From NCBI GenBank assembly GCA_900554205.1, contig USGM01000152.1, forward strand, positions 1-5,369: a DNA stretch of 5,369 bases, given 5' to 3'. Source of the DNA: an uncultured Lachnospiraceae bacterium. Lineage in GTDB: Bacteria; Bacillota; Clostridia; Lachnospirales; Lachnospiraceae. Shown in pieces: positions 1 to 5,187 of this stretch; within the stretch, counting starts at the first letter, position 1; every line of letters starts with the position of its first letter. Under the pieces are notes generated by a model that worked only from the letters and a program-made list of their open reading frames with translations, did no database searches and had not been told where the DNA came from. A program made the position numbers and the translations under genes.

Positions 1-1762
1 TGCCTGCGAACGGGTTATTCATGGTAACTTCCATTGTTTGATTCTCCTTTTCGATAAACTGAATTTTAGTCAGCAGCGGACGCCAGAGGAGTGCCTCGTC
101 TGCGTCCGCATACCAAGTGTAAATGTTGTTGTGCATGGTCTGCCCGAAATCCGGCAACTGTGTGAAATCAAAGCCACTGAGGATGGCTTCCTCGAATTCA
201 GACCAGGAACCATGGAAGAACTTGTCCAGATCCCGACCGGCATGACGCCCGACCATGGGGATGCCCAGACCGGCGATGAACTTAGCCAACGAACAGCGCC
301 GGCTTTTTTCGATCGCTGCCTGCAGGCGTTCAAAGGACTTCTCACCGAAACCCTCGGTCTTGATGATCTCCTCACGATGTCGTTCCAGTTCATACAGATC
401 GCCAAAATTGCGGACCCAACCATGGCCAATGAGCTTTTCCAGTGTTGTTGCCGAAAGTCCCTCGATATTCATGCGGGTCTTCTCGCAGAAATGCGCGAAC
501 TTCTGCACCAGCTTGGCAGCGCAGTGGGGATTAACACAGTATAACTGCCGCGTTCCACCGCTTGTACGCTTGACGGTCAGAGGTTCACCACAGCAGGGGC
601 AGGTCATAGGCAGCACATATGTATTGCTCTGTGTCCTGTTATCTGCGATCTGCGGGATGATCATGTTCGCTTTATATACGCGGATCTTATCTCCGATACC
701 AAACTGGAATTCATCAAAGACATCCAGATTGTGCAGATACGCACGGCCAACAAGCGTCCCATCGATGTTGACCGGATCGAACAAACCGGTAATGCTCACC
801 ATACCGGTTCTGGTCGTAGCCAGCTCCACACCTCGGAAATGCGTATCATACAGTTCATCTTCCCACTTGAGTGCGATCAGCCGATTCTCGTGATGACCGG
901 TTGCGCCAAGGCTTTTTCCGTAGCGGATCTCTTCATATTCCATGATAAGACCATCCACCGGATATGCGAATTCTTTGGGCTTCATGCTTTCGACCGCATC
1001 ACGGATCATTTGATCGTCGTGCAGCGCATCAAGATAGATGTACGGCACAACGGAAAAACCGTTGTCCTGCAGGAAGGTCTGTTGCCCCAGCTTGCTTTCC
1101 GGTTCCAGATAATCGCTGACCAACTCGAATGCCCAGAACTCCAACCGGCGCTTCTTCGACTCACCGGCATCGAGCTTGCGCACACTGCCGGATGCCAAGT
1201 TGCGCGGATGCGTATAGGGTTCCTCAAGACTGGAATTGATCTTATGGAAATTAGCCCAAGAGATAACGCCTTCACCGCGGACCTCGAACGATCCTTTTGT
1301 CGGAACTGTCAGCGGCACGTTCAGGAAGGTCCGAACGGTATGCGTTACGTCCTCACCAACGATTCCTTCTCGCCCACGGGTAATGGCTTGCTTCAGTTCT
1401 CCAGACTCATATCGCAGAACCAGCGTAAGACCATCCATTTTCCAGCTCAGCAATACAGGGCGCTTTGCTGCGAATTTGACAAGGTCTTCTACAGACTTGC
1501 TCTTACCGGCAGACAGCATCGGCTTCGTATGCCGTACTTCTGTCAGTGTCTCCAGGATCTCTCCGGACACTTTCTGAGTTGGGGAGCCGGAGAGCACAAG
1601 ACCGGTATCACGTTCCAATGAGGCCAGCTCGTCTGTCAACTGGTCGTATTCCCAGTCTGACATGATCGGCTCATCATTTTTGAAGTAGGCGACATCCGCC
1701 TCAGTCAGGCGCTCGATCAACGCCCGCATTCGCTCCAGTTTGGTGTTATATTCTGCACACAT
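1..1762 (-). CDS. Divergent NAD+-dependent DNA ligase (LigA family), C-terminus cut by window edge
   Basis: The family seals nicks in duplex DNA through a lysine-AMP intermediate using NAD+. The ATG at 1760-1762 has SD AAAGGAG seven nt upstream, and 587 residues are visible with no stop. Order: Ia NMN-binding domain (Y26, D30, P32, D36, Y39, D40); SPTQ at 60-63; nucleotidyltransferase motif KMDG with presumed adenylated Lys108; TRGREG at 128-133; VRGE at 161-164; PRN/SGSVR at 186-195; VDG at 269-271; LKW at 298-300; OB fold near 318-372; Cys4 zinc finger C388/C391/C409/C414; helix-hairpin-helix region about 430-545. The last residues (NNPFAG) look like the start of a BRCT domain, which would bring it to the usual ~660-670 residues. 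It differs from housekeeping LigA: Ser106 replaces the usual Glu two residues before the catalytic Lys, and Glu275 replaces the usual motif IV Lys. It is third in an operon with two unknown genes, 17 nt after the previous stop. I infer an accessory, element-borne ligase rather than the chromosomal LigA. The family call is very secure; activity is not proven. Confidence 0.93.
   Translation of the reverse strand, partial: MCAEYNTKLERMRALIERLTEADVAYFKNDEPIMSDWEYDQLTDELASLERDTGLVLSGSPTQKVSGEILETLTEVRHTKPMLSAGKSKSVEDLVKFAAKRPVLLSWKMDGLTLVLRYESGELKQAITRGREGIVGEDVTHTVRTFLNVPLTVPTKGSFEVRGEGVISWANFHKINSSLEEPYTHPRNLASGSVRKLDAGESKKRRLEFWAFELVSDYLEPESKLGQQTFLQDNGFSVVPYIYLDALHDDQMIRDAVESMKPKEFAYPVDGLIMEYEEIRYGKSLGATGHHENRLIALKWEDELYDTHFRGVELATTRTGMVSITGLFDPVNIDGTLVGRAYLHNLDVFDEFQFGIGDKIRVYKANMIIPQIADNRTQSNTYVLPMTCPCCGEPLTVKRTSGGTRQLYCVNPHCAAKLVQKFAHFCEKTRMNIEGLSATTLEKLIGHGWVRNFGDLYELERHREEIIKTEGFGEKSFERLQAAIEKSRRCSLAKFIAGLGIPMVGRHAGRDLDKFFHGSWSEFEEAILSGFDFTQLPDFGQTMHNNIYTWYADADEALLWRPLLTKIQFIEKENQTMEVTMNNPFAG
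32..50 (-). promoter_or_regulatory. Possible internal ribosome binding site and ATG before the BRCT segment of the ligase
   Basis: Inside the ligase frame the minus strand has AAAGGAG (44-50), nine nt, then ATG (32-34), which is codon Met577. A second in-frame ATG is Met581 (20-22). This is where the BRCT domain is expected to begin, so a separate short BRCT polypeptide could be made from the same message. The site is seen directly; its use is inference. The SD match could also be coincidental, since it encodes Glu-Lys-Glu. Confidence 0.35.
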
Positions 1763-1769
1763 GGCGCAG

Positions 1770-1776
1770 CTCCTTT
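1770..1776 (-). promoter_or_regulatory. Ribosome binding site of the ligase gene
   Basis: The minus strand reads AAAGGAG, then seven nt, then ATG at 1762. It lies in the 17-nt gap after the upstream stop codon and fixes the ligase start. Confidence 0.8.
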
Positions 1777-1779
1777 CCG

Positions 1780-2355
1780 TTACAGTTTTTGCAGCGATTC
1801 GCCGCGATTTTCATGTCCTTCTTCGCAGTGAGACACATGCTGAATCGGCATGAGGCCGTGGCAATAATCGCAATACAGCTTTCCGCTGCTGCATAAGCAG
1901 ATATCCTTGTACCGTTCTGCGGTCAGTTCGAATGTGTTGCCGCAGCCAACGCATTGTACCTGAAGGATCTCCGCTTTCAGCAGGACTTCCGGACGATACT
2001 TTCGGTTAAACGGGATATAGTCACACCACAGGGGGTTGTCCTGCATCCGTGAGACATGATATTCCAGCGCTTTTTGCTCGCTTTCTGAATCACTGCGTAC
2101 CCACGGACAGTGCTCCTTTTCCCACTCAACGAGCTGGTGAAACATCTTCTGTTCGCCGTATCTGTCGATCAGTTGACAGGCAATGCGAATCCACTCGTCT
2201 AATTGGATATTTCCGACATTGGTCTCTACACCGTGGCGGTAGCGAAATACTTTATTTCTGCCTTCACCGGAAATGAATATGGATTGGCCTGTAAAATAGT
2301 GGATACGAATATCCTCAAGGGTCAAGTCCTCCTCAGCCTTTTTGAGCTTATCCAT
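1780..2355 (-). CDS. Unknown 191-residue protein with a C-terminal zinc-ribbon-like Cys cluster
   Basis: I do not recognise this protein. The ATG at 2353-2355 has SD GGAGG eight nt upstream, lying within the last codons of the preceding gene. The two genes overlap by 8 nt (ATGGATAA), so translation is probably coupled. The first ~125 residues are polar and mixed helical, with no signal peptide or membrane segment. The C-terminal part has C135-x2-C138 (CVGCG) and C162-x2-C165 (CDYC), the spacing of a zinc ribbon. C153, C155, H173, C177 and H181 are further possible ligands. Zinc ribbons bind nucleic acid or protein, so a DNA-related role beside the ligase is plausible but inferred. The stop (TAA) is 17 nt before the ligase start. 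It is likely cytosolic. Confidence 0.85.
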   Translation of the reverse strand: MDKLKKAEEDLTLEDIRIHYFTGQSIFISGEGRNKVFRYRHGVETNVGNIQLDEWIRIACQLIDRYGEQKMFHQLVEWEKEHCPWVRSDSESEQKALEYHVSRMQDNPLWCDYIPFNRKYRPEVLLKAEILQVQCVGCGNTFELTAERYKDICLCSSGKLYCDYCHGLMPIQHVSHCEEGHENRGESLQKL

Positions 2356-2782
2356 CCGCGGTTCCTCCCAGCGAAAGCCTACGGCTTTCCTCAGGAAGTA
2401 CCTGCTTGAACAGTTCCATATACCGTTGGTAACCTGCGCTGTTCAATGGCGTTCTTAAAGACGCTTCACTCCAGCCAATCAGTTCCTCCTCCGGAATGTG
2501 ATACTCGCCCGGAGTGAACCTCCCGCCGTAATAATGCGGACAACTGGGTTTAAGCAGCTTCTCCATCTCCGACTCGGTCGTGATCGTCCCGATCATCCTG
2601 CACTCTTTCTCTGCGATCGCATGAATCAACTTCGGCATATAGCCACGCTGTTCATACTGATGCAAATAGCCCTGTAATTTCAGAACTGCGAGGAAGCGCA
2701 GGTTCTTGGTTTGGTCAGGGATCGCTGCCATGATAATTTCCGCAATGCACCGGTTGATCACGGGTATATAATCGCCTTCCAT
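2348..2782 (-). CDS. Unknown 144-residue protein, first gene of the ligase operon
   Basis: I do not recognise a family. The ATG at 2780-2782 is preceded by AGAAAGGA six nt upstream, a good SD. The protein is soluble and mixed helical, with no signal peptide, membrane span or obvious catalytic motif. Residues near 80-95 are rich in Pro, Tyr and Gly (SCPHYYGGRFTPG) and may form a loop. Cys61 and Cys81 are isolated, so a metal site is unlikely. Its 3' end overlaps the next gene by 8 nt and contains that gene's SD. This fixes the order: this gene, then the zinc-ribbon protein, then the ligase. The hairpin-rich region 2783-3065 lies upstream and probably controls the whole operon. Coding status is supported by the SD, the overlap and the lack of any competing long frame; function is unknown. 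Confidence 0.83.
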   Translation of the reverse strand: MEGDYIPVINRCIAEIIMAAIPDQTKNLRFLAVLKLQGYLHQYEQRGYMPKLIHAIAEKECRMIGTITTESEMEKLLKPSCPHYYGGRFTPGEYHIPEEELIGWSEASLRTPLNSAGYQRYMELFKQVLPEESRRLSLGGTADG

Positions 2783-2824
2783 TTAAATTCCTTTCTGCAT
2801 TTCTGCGCGTAATATCTATATAAG

Positions 2825-2848
2825 CGGATATGCCGCAAGGCATATCCG
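2825..2848. repeat. 10-bp perfect inverted repeat upstream of the ligase operon
   Basis: The arms cggatatgcc (2825-2834) and ggcatatccg (2839-2848) are perfect complements around gcaa. No U tract follows on either strand, so it is not an intrinsic terminator. It ends about 43 nt before the first operon gene, next to an AT-rich TATATAGATATT stretch on the minus strand that could hold a weak -10 box. It may therefore be a DNA operator or a 5' leader hairpin. A second short inverted repeat (ggagc/gctcc, 2863-2878) lies just beside it. Confidence 0.6.
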
Positions 2849-2887
2849 GAGCAAAGAGTTAAGGAGCTGTCCGGCTCCAATTTATAT

Positions 2888-2927
2888 AAAAAAGCACTCA
2901 AAGAATCGCAGTCCTTTGAGTGCTTTT
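2888..2927 (-). terminator. Intrinsic terminator-like hairpin, 14-bp stem
   Basis: The arms at 2890-2903 and 2914-2927 are perfect 14-bp complements with a 10-nt loop. Read leftward, the right-hand part of the stem runs into TTTTTT, so it should stop minus-strand transcription. The plus strand has only TTTT followed by GG. It stands 105 nt before the first gene of the ligase operon and downstream of another terminator, so it does not end any visible gene. Attenuation of the operon, or ending a small RNA, are the natural explanations. Confidence 0.75.
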
Positions 2928-3025
2928 GGATCCACAGATCCACGATATGAAGATCTATGCATGCCAGAGGAGAGATCCCCCCATCATGCCAGTCTGTGCC
3001 TCTCTTCAGAAGAAGCAGCAGAAAC

Positions 3026-3064
3026 AAAAAAAGTGGCTGAAGATAAAACTATCTTCAGCCACTT
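3026..3064 (-). terminator. Strong intrinsic terminator, 15-bp stem and U7 tract
   Basis: The arms at 3031-3045 and 3050-3064 are perfect complements with a 4-nt loop (GUUU on the minus strand). They are followed leftward by seven T. It is the first terminator after the XRE regulator stop at 3154 and would also end a transcript from the promoter at 3118-3146. Confidence 0.88.
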
Positions 3065-3112
3065 AGTAACACGTCTACTTTAATTGCTCGGAAGCAATTA
3101 CGAAACTTTCAA
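3026..3112 (-). ncRNA. Candidate small RNA of about 85-90 nt
   Basis: A well-formed promoter (3118-3146) is followed only ~50 nt later by the strong terminator at 3026-3064, and the predicted transcript has no ATG. It would fold into an 8-bp stem-loop (3081-3088 with 3093-3100, UCCG loop) plus the terminator stem, with a single-stranded linker of about 16 nt between them. That is the usual shape of a trans-acting small RNA. It could instead be a short attenuated leader of the downstream ligase operon. The exact start is inferred from the -10 box. Confidence 0.5.
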
Positions 3113-3117
3113 TTGTT

Positions 3118-3146
3118 ATTATAGCATGAAACTTTGAATCCTGCAA
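3118..3146 (-). promoter_or_regulatory. Extended -10 sigma-A promoter just after the XRE gene
   Basis: The minus strand has TTGCAG (3141-3146), a 17-bp spacer and TATAAT (3118-3123) preceded by TGC, giving an extended -10. Transcription should start near 3110-3113. It begins 8 bp beyond the regulator's stop codon, so it is not that gene's own promoter. Copies of AAAGTTTC lie inside the spacer (3128-3135) and just after the predicted start (3102-3109); they could be operator half-sites. Confidence 0.72.
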
Positions 3147-3153
3147 GTATTGT

Positions 3154-3795
3154 TTATTTTGCTTCTGGACCGTTTGTGTATCTTGTTTCCGGGCCGTTTG
3201 CAAATGCTAGCCATTTGATATCATAGAAATCAAAATAGAAACGTTGCCCCACTTCGTTCTCAACAAATCGGTTTTTTACATGATACCATCCACGAAGCTC
3301 CATACGCAGATGTGAGTCCATCGAGATTGGTTCGACCCATACGGTATCATGATCCATCAACTCATCTCTGTACAAAGGCTTCTCCGTGACCATACCGGGA
3401 ATGACATGCGCCGGCGGCAGTACGTAGCAAGTATCAACCAATTTTGCAAGCGGCTGAGTTGCTCCGTCCGCAAAATGCAGCACACCCTCTATCGCATCTA
3501 CCATGGCCCAGCCATGGTCAATGGAAAACACCGGGGTTTCATGGAAAATGGGGATGATCTCAACGGGAATCGGCTGCAGCAGGTCAGCGCGATGATAACG
3601 CTCAGCGGGCAGTCCGAGAAGATAGTCCACACTCACGCCATACAGCTCGGACATTCGGATCAATGAGTCCACAGACGGGTTCTTCCGTTCGCCCTCCCAT
3701 GCGCTCAGCGTAGGCTGAGACACATTGAGTGCTCTCGCGGCTGCCGTAAGTGTGATCTTCTTTTGTTTTCTTGCCAATCTATACCGCCTTGCCGT
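3154..3795 (-). CDS. XRE-family helix-turn-helix transcriptional regulator, start codon uncertain
   Basis: This is probably a repressor of its own region. The open frame extends to GTG 3820-3822, but that codon would lie at or upstream of the transcript start predicted from the -10 box at 3825-3830. SD AGGAGG (3803-3808) sits seven nt before ACG 3793-3795, so I place the start there; the next usable in-frame codon is TTG 3775-3777. From ACG, residues ~4-61 form a typical XRE domain: a first helix rich in Arg/Lys, then LNVSQPTLSAWE as the recognition segment, KNPSVDSL, and SVDYLLGLP at its end. The C-terminal ~130 residues are beta-rich and aromatic (VWVEP, RGWYHVKN). They vaguely recall a peptidase S24-like regulatory domain, but I see no Ser/Lys catalytic pair. 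The C-terminal tail repeats NGPE twice. The gene ends (TAA) ahead of the promoter/terminator unit at 3026-3146. Family is secure; target is unknown. Confidence 0.85.
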   Translation of the reverse strand, partial: TARRYRLARKQKKITLTAAARALNVSQPTLSAWEGERKNPSVDSLIRMSELYGVSVDYLLGLPAERYHRADLLQPIPVEIIPIFHETPVFSIDHGWAMVDAIEGVLHFADGATQPLAKLVDTCYVLPPAHVIPGMVTEKPLYRDELMDHDTVWVEPISMDSHLRMELRGWYHVKNRFVENEVGQRFYFDFYDIKWLAFANGPETRYTNGPEAK

Positions 3796-3802
3796 AAGAC
3801 CA

Positions 3803-3808
3803 CCTCCT
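3803..3808 (-). promoter_or_regulatory. Strong SD of the XRE gene without a standard start codon
   Basis: Perfect AGGAGG on the minus strand. Seven nt downstream, in the XRE frame, stands ACG (3793-3795), not ATG/GTG/TTG. The SD lies inside the longest open frame, arguing that the GTG upstream of it is not the true start. Confidence 0.7.
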
Positions 3809-3824
3809 ACAATGCATAACACAT

Positions 3825-3854
3825 ATTATACCCGATGTGCTTACTTCAGGTCAA
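3825..3854 (-). promoter_or_regulatory. Sigma-A promoter of the XRE regulator
   Basis: The minus strand has TTGACC (3849-3854), an 18-bp spacer and a perfect TATAAT (3825-3830). Transcription should begin near 3818, about 10 nt before the SD. A short inverted repeat, cacat (3820-3824) and atgtg (3835-3839), brackets the -10 box and could be an autoregulatory operator; that part is weak. Confidence 0.78.
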
Positions 3855-4087
3855 GCGGTTGTACGGCTTTACAGTTCTGGCGGTCCCCGTCGCCTCGCCT
3901 TTGACTGTGTCAGTATTCTGGTTCTCAGGTTATCTCAAAGAAAAAACAGAGCCGTTTTGCCTTCGCTTTGCGTTGCTTGACGTTGGTTGCTCGGTGGATT
4001 CTCCATTGTACTCGTTCGGTTCTGCCTACTCCGGTTCCAATCCGGGTCAAAAGTGGGTCGAAATTTTCTCGCAGGCGGCTCTGAGCG

Positions 4088-4145
4088 ATAACAGATGAAA
4101 AAACATCCCCCGGGGAGGCTTCCGGCAGAGCATCTCATCTGTTAT
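4088..4145. repeat. 11-bp inverted repeat enclosing a GC-rich hairpin
   Basis: Arm ataacagatga (4088-4098) is perfectly complementary to tcatctgttat (4135-4145), separated by 36 nt. Inside, ccgggg and ttccgg can pair (two G-U wobbles) around aggc. On the minus strand the inner hairpin is followed by TTTTTT (4099-4104 region), so leftward it may act as a terminator; rightward there is no U tract. The right arm overlaps the extended -10 promoter candidate. Operator, bidirectional control element or recombination-site core are all possible. Confidence 0.6.
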
Positions 4146-4148
4146 AGT
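4140..4148 (+). promoter_or_regulatory. Possible extended -10 promoter of the ABC ATPase operon
   Basis: TGTTATAGT gives TG-n-TATAGT, five of six bases of the -10 consensus with an extended -10. The -35 at 17-bp spacing (TTCCGG, 4120-4125) is poor, which extended -10 promoters tolerate. Transcription would begin near 4155 and produce a leader of about 90 nt carrying the hairpin at 4190-4234. Confidence 0.4.
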
Positions 4149-4189
4149 ATGCTCATCGGTTAATACACGCATTCCTACCAAAACCCAAA

Positions 4190-4234
4190 GCAAAGGTGCA
4201 GCGCTTCTTGGGGAAGAAAGCGCTGCGTCTTTGC
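4190..4234 (+). promoter_or_regulatory. Long leader hairpin upstream of the first ABC ATPase gene
   Basis: Nested perfect arms: gcaaag (4190-4195) with ctttgc (4229-4234), then a symmetric gt/gt internal loop, then gcagcgctt (4198-4206) with aagcgctgc (4218-4226), then ctt with aag across a one-nt bulge and a GGGG loop. No U tract follows on the plus strand, so it is not a standard terminator. It ends 11 nt before ATG 4246 and could influence ribosome access or mRNA stability. It covers TTG 4231, which argues against that codon being the start. Confidence 0.6.
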
Positions 4235-4245
4235 GTAGGGCAGGA

Positions 4246-5187
4246 ATGCAAAGCAATGCCGGTTCGGAGGAGCACTTGGAAACACCTATTTTACAGTATG
4301 CCGGCGGCGTGATCGCCGCAAAATTGGACCGCACGGAAAAAGAGCTGGTCCACGGGGTTTCTTTCCATATTTCTCCCGGGGAGAGCCTGGCCCTCATTGG
4401 CGAGACCGGGTCCGGCAAGACGTTGATTGCCCAGTCCGTGATGGGAGTGCTTCCCGGAAATGTAAGACTGGTTTCCGGTGAAATATTATTTTGCGGGAAG
4501 GCTTTGCCGAAAGGTAAAAAGCTTCGGTCCATGCTGGGCCGGGAGATCGTATATATCCCGCAGAACGGTCACGAATTTCTTGACCCGTCCAGAAGCATTC
4601 GCCGCCAGATGTTTGACAGCATTGCAAAGCTGGGCATTGCGGCACCGCAGAGAGAAGCGTTTGCCCGTGAAAAGCTGACGCAGGTGGGGTTTACCCAGCC
4701 GGAAACCATTCTCGACCGGTATGCCTTCCAGCTGTCCGGTGGCATGGCCCAGCGGGTAACCATTGCACTGGCCCTTTGCTCCCGGGCAAAGCTGCTGATC
4801 GCTGATGAGCCGACCAACGGTCTGGATCAGGACAGCAAGCAGCAGACGCTGTCCCTTTTGAACGAGTTGTTCCCGGAGGCGGCAAAGCTCGTGATTACCC
4901 ACGACATTTCCGTGGCAGCGACCTGCAACCGAATCCTTGTCCTGTGCGGCGGAAAAATGCTGGAGACTGGTGGCTCCGGACAGGTGTTGGTTGCCCCGCA
5001 ACATCCCTACACCCAAGCCCTGCTGGGCGCTTTGGTGGAAAACGGGATGCAGGAAACGCCGACTTTGCGGATGGAAACGGGCGCTTGCCCCTTTTATCGT
5101 CGCTGTCCCGCAGCCTTCGGACGATGCCTTGCCGAAATGCCCCGGAGGATGCAGGGAGACAGAGAATGGTGGTGCTGCAAGGAATGA
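4246..5187 (+). CDS. ABC transporter ATP-binding protein, peptide/nickel importer type (OppD/DppD/NikD-like)
   Basis: This is the cytosolic ATPase subunit that energises uptake of oligopeptides or nickel chelates through a membrane permease pair. From ATG 4246 (weak SD AGGG), 313 residues, close to the family's usual length. All nucleotide-binding motifs are intact: Walker A GETGSGKT at 52-59, Q-loop Gln106, signature LSGGM at 163-167, Walker B LLIADE at 183-188, D-loop GLD at 192-194, switch His219. The LSGGM-x-QR form and the HPYTQALL segment (~253-260) followed by a C-terminal Cys cluster (C281, C287, C294, C310, C311) mark the OppD/DppD/NikD group, whose Cys-rich tail can bind a metal cluster. 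An alternative start is TTG 4276 with a stronger SD (GGAGGAG, 4266-4272). It overlaps the second ATPase gene. No permease or binding-protein gene lies upstream, so the substrate cannot be told. Confidence 0.9.
   Translation: MQSNAGSEEHLETPILQYAGGVIAAKLDRTEKELVHGVSFHISPGESLALIGETGSGKTLIAQSVMGVLPGNVRLVSGEILFCGKALPKGKKLRSMLGREIVYIPQNGHEFLDPSRSIRRQMFDSIAKLGIAAPQREAFAREKLTQVGFTQPETILDRYAFQLSGGMAQRVTIALALCSRAKLLIADEPTNGLDQDSKQQTLSLLNELFPEAAKLVITHDISVAATCNRILVLCGGKMLETGGSGQVLVAPQHPYTQALLGALVENGMQETPTLRMETGACPFYRRCPAAFGRCLAEMPRRMQGDREWWCCKE

Larger units (their letters stand above)
3855..4245. other. About 390-bp region without a convincing gene
   Basis: The short open frames here lack SD sites and convincing composition. 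The region separates two divergently transcribed units and holds the inverted repeat at 4088-4145, a rightward promoter candidate and a long hairpin at 4190-4234, each listed separately. Positions 3855-4087 show no clear promoter, tRNA or terminator that I can support. There is an A-run (3940-3945) and the near-repeat cggttc at 4019 and 4032. I have an unverified impression that translated pieces of this block recur as small hypothetical proteins in gut Firmicutes, which would fit a dispersed or element-borne sequence. Confidence 0.5.

Noticed and set aside
38..893. Plus-strand frames of 168 and 212 residues
   Set aside because: Both are antisense shadows of the ligase C-terminal half and have no SD.
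731..1621. 296-residue plus-strand open frame
   Set aside because: It is antisense to the ligase, whose motifs are clear on the minus strand, and its translation shows no domain.
2758..3027. 89-residue minus-strand open frame
   Set aside because: It starts with TTG inside the U tract of a terminator, has no SD, runs through a 14-bp terminator and a 10-bp palindrome, and overlaps the well-supported 144-residue gene.
3901..3906. TTGACT as a possible rightward -35 box
   Set aside because: No acceptable -10 box occurs 15-19 bp downstream.
4033..4043. GGTTCCAATCC resembling a tRNA T-arm
   Set aside because: No matching acceptor stem, anticodon arm or D-arm could be built around it, so no tRNA is called; a partial tRNA-derived attachment site is not supported.
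3835..4138. Small frames on both strands in the noncoding block (87 residues plus, 67 residues minus)
   Set aside because: They lack SD sites and recognisable domains, and the minus one starts inside the inverted repeat. I treat the stretch as noncoding, though a short gene cannot be fully excluded.
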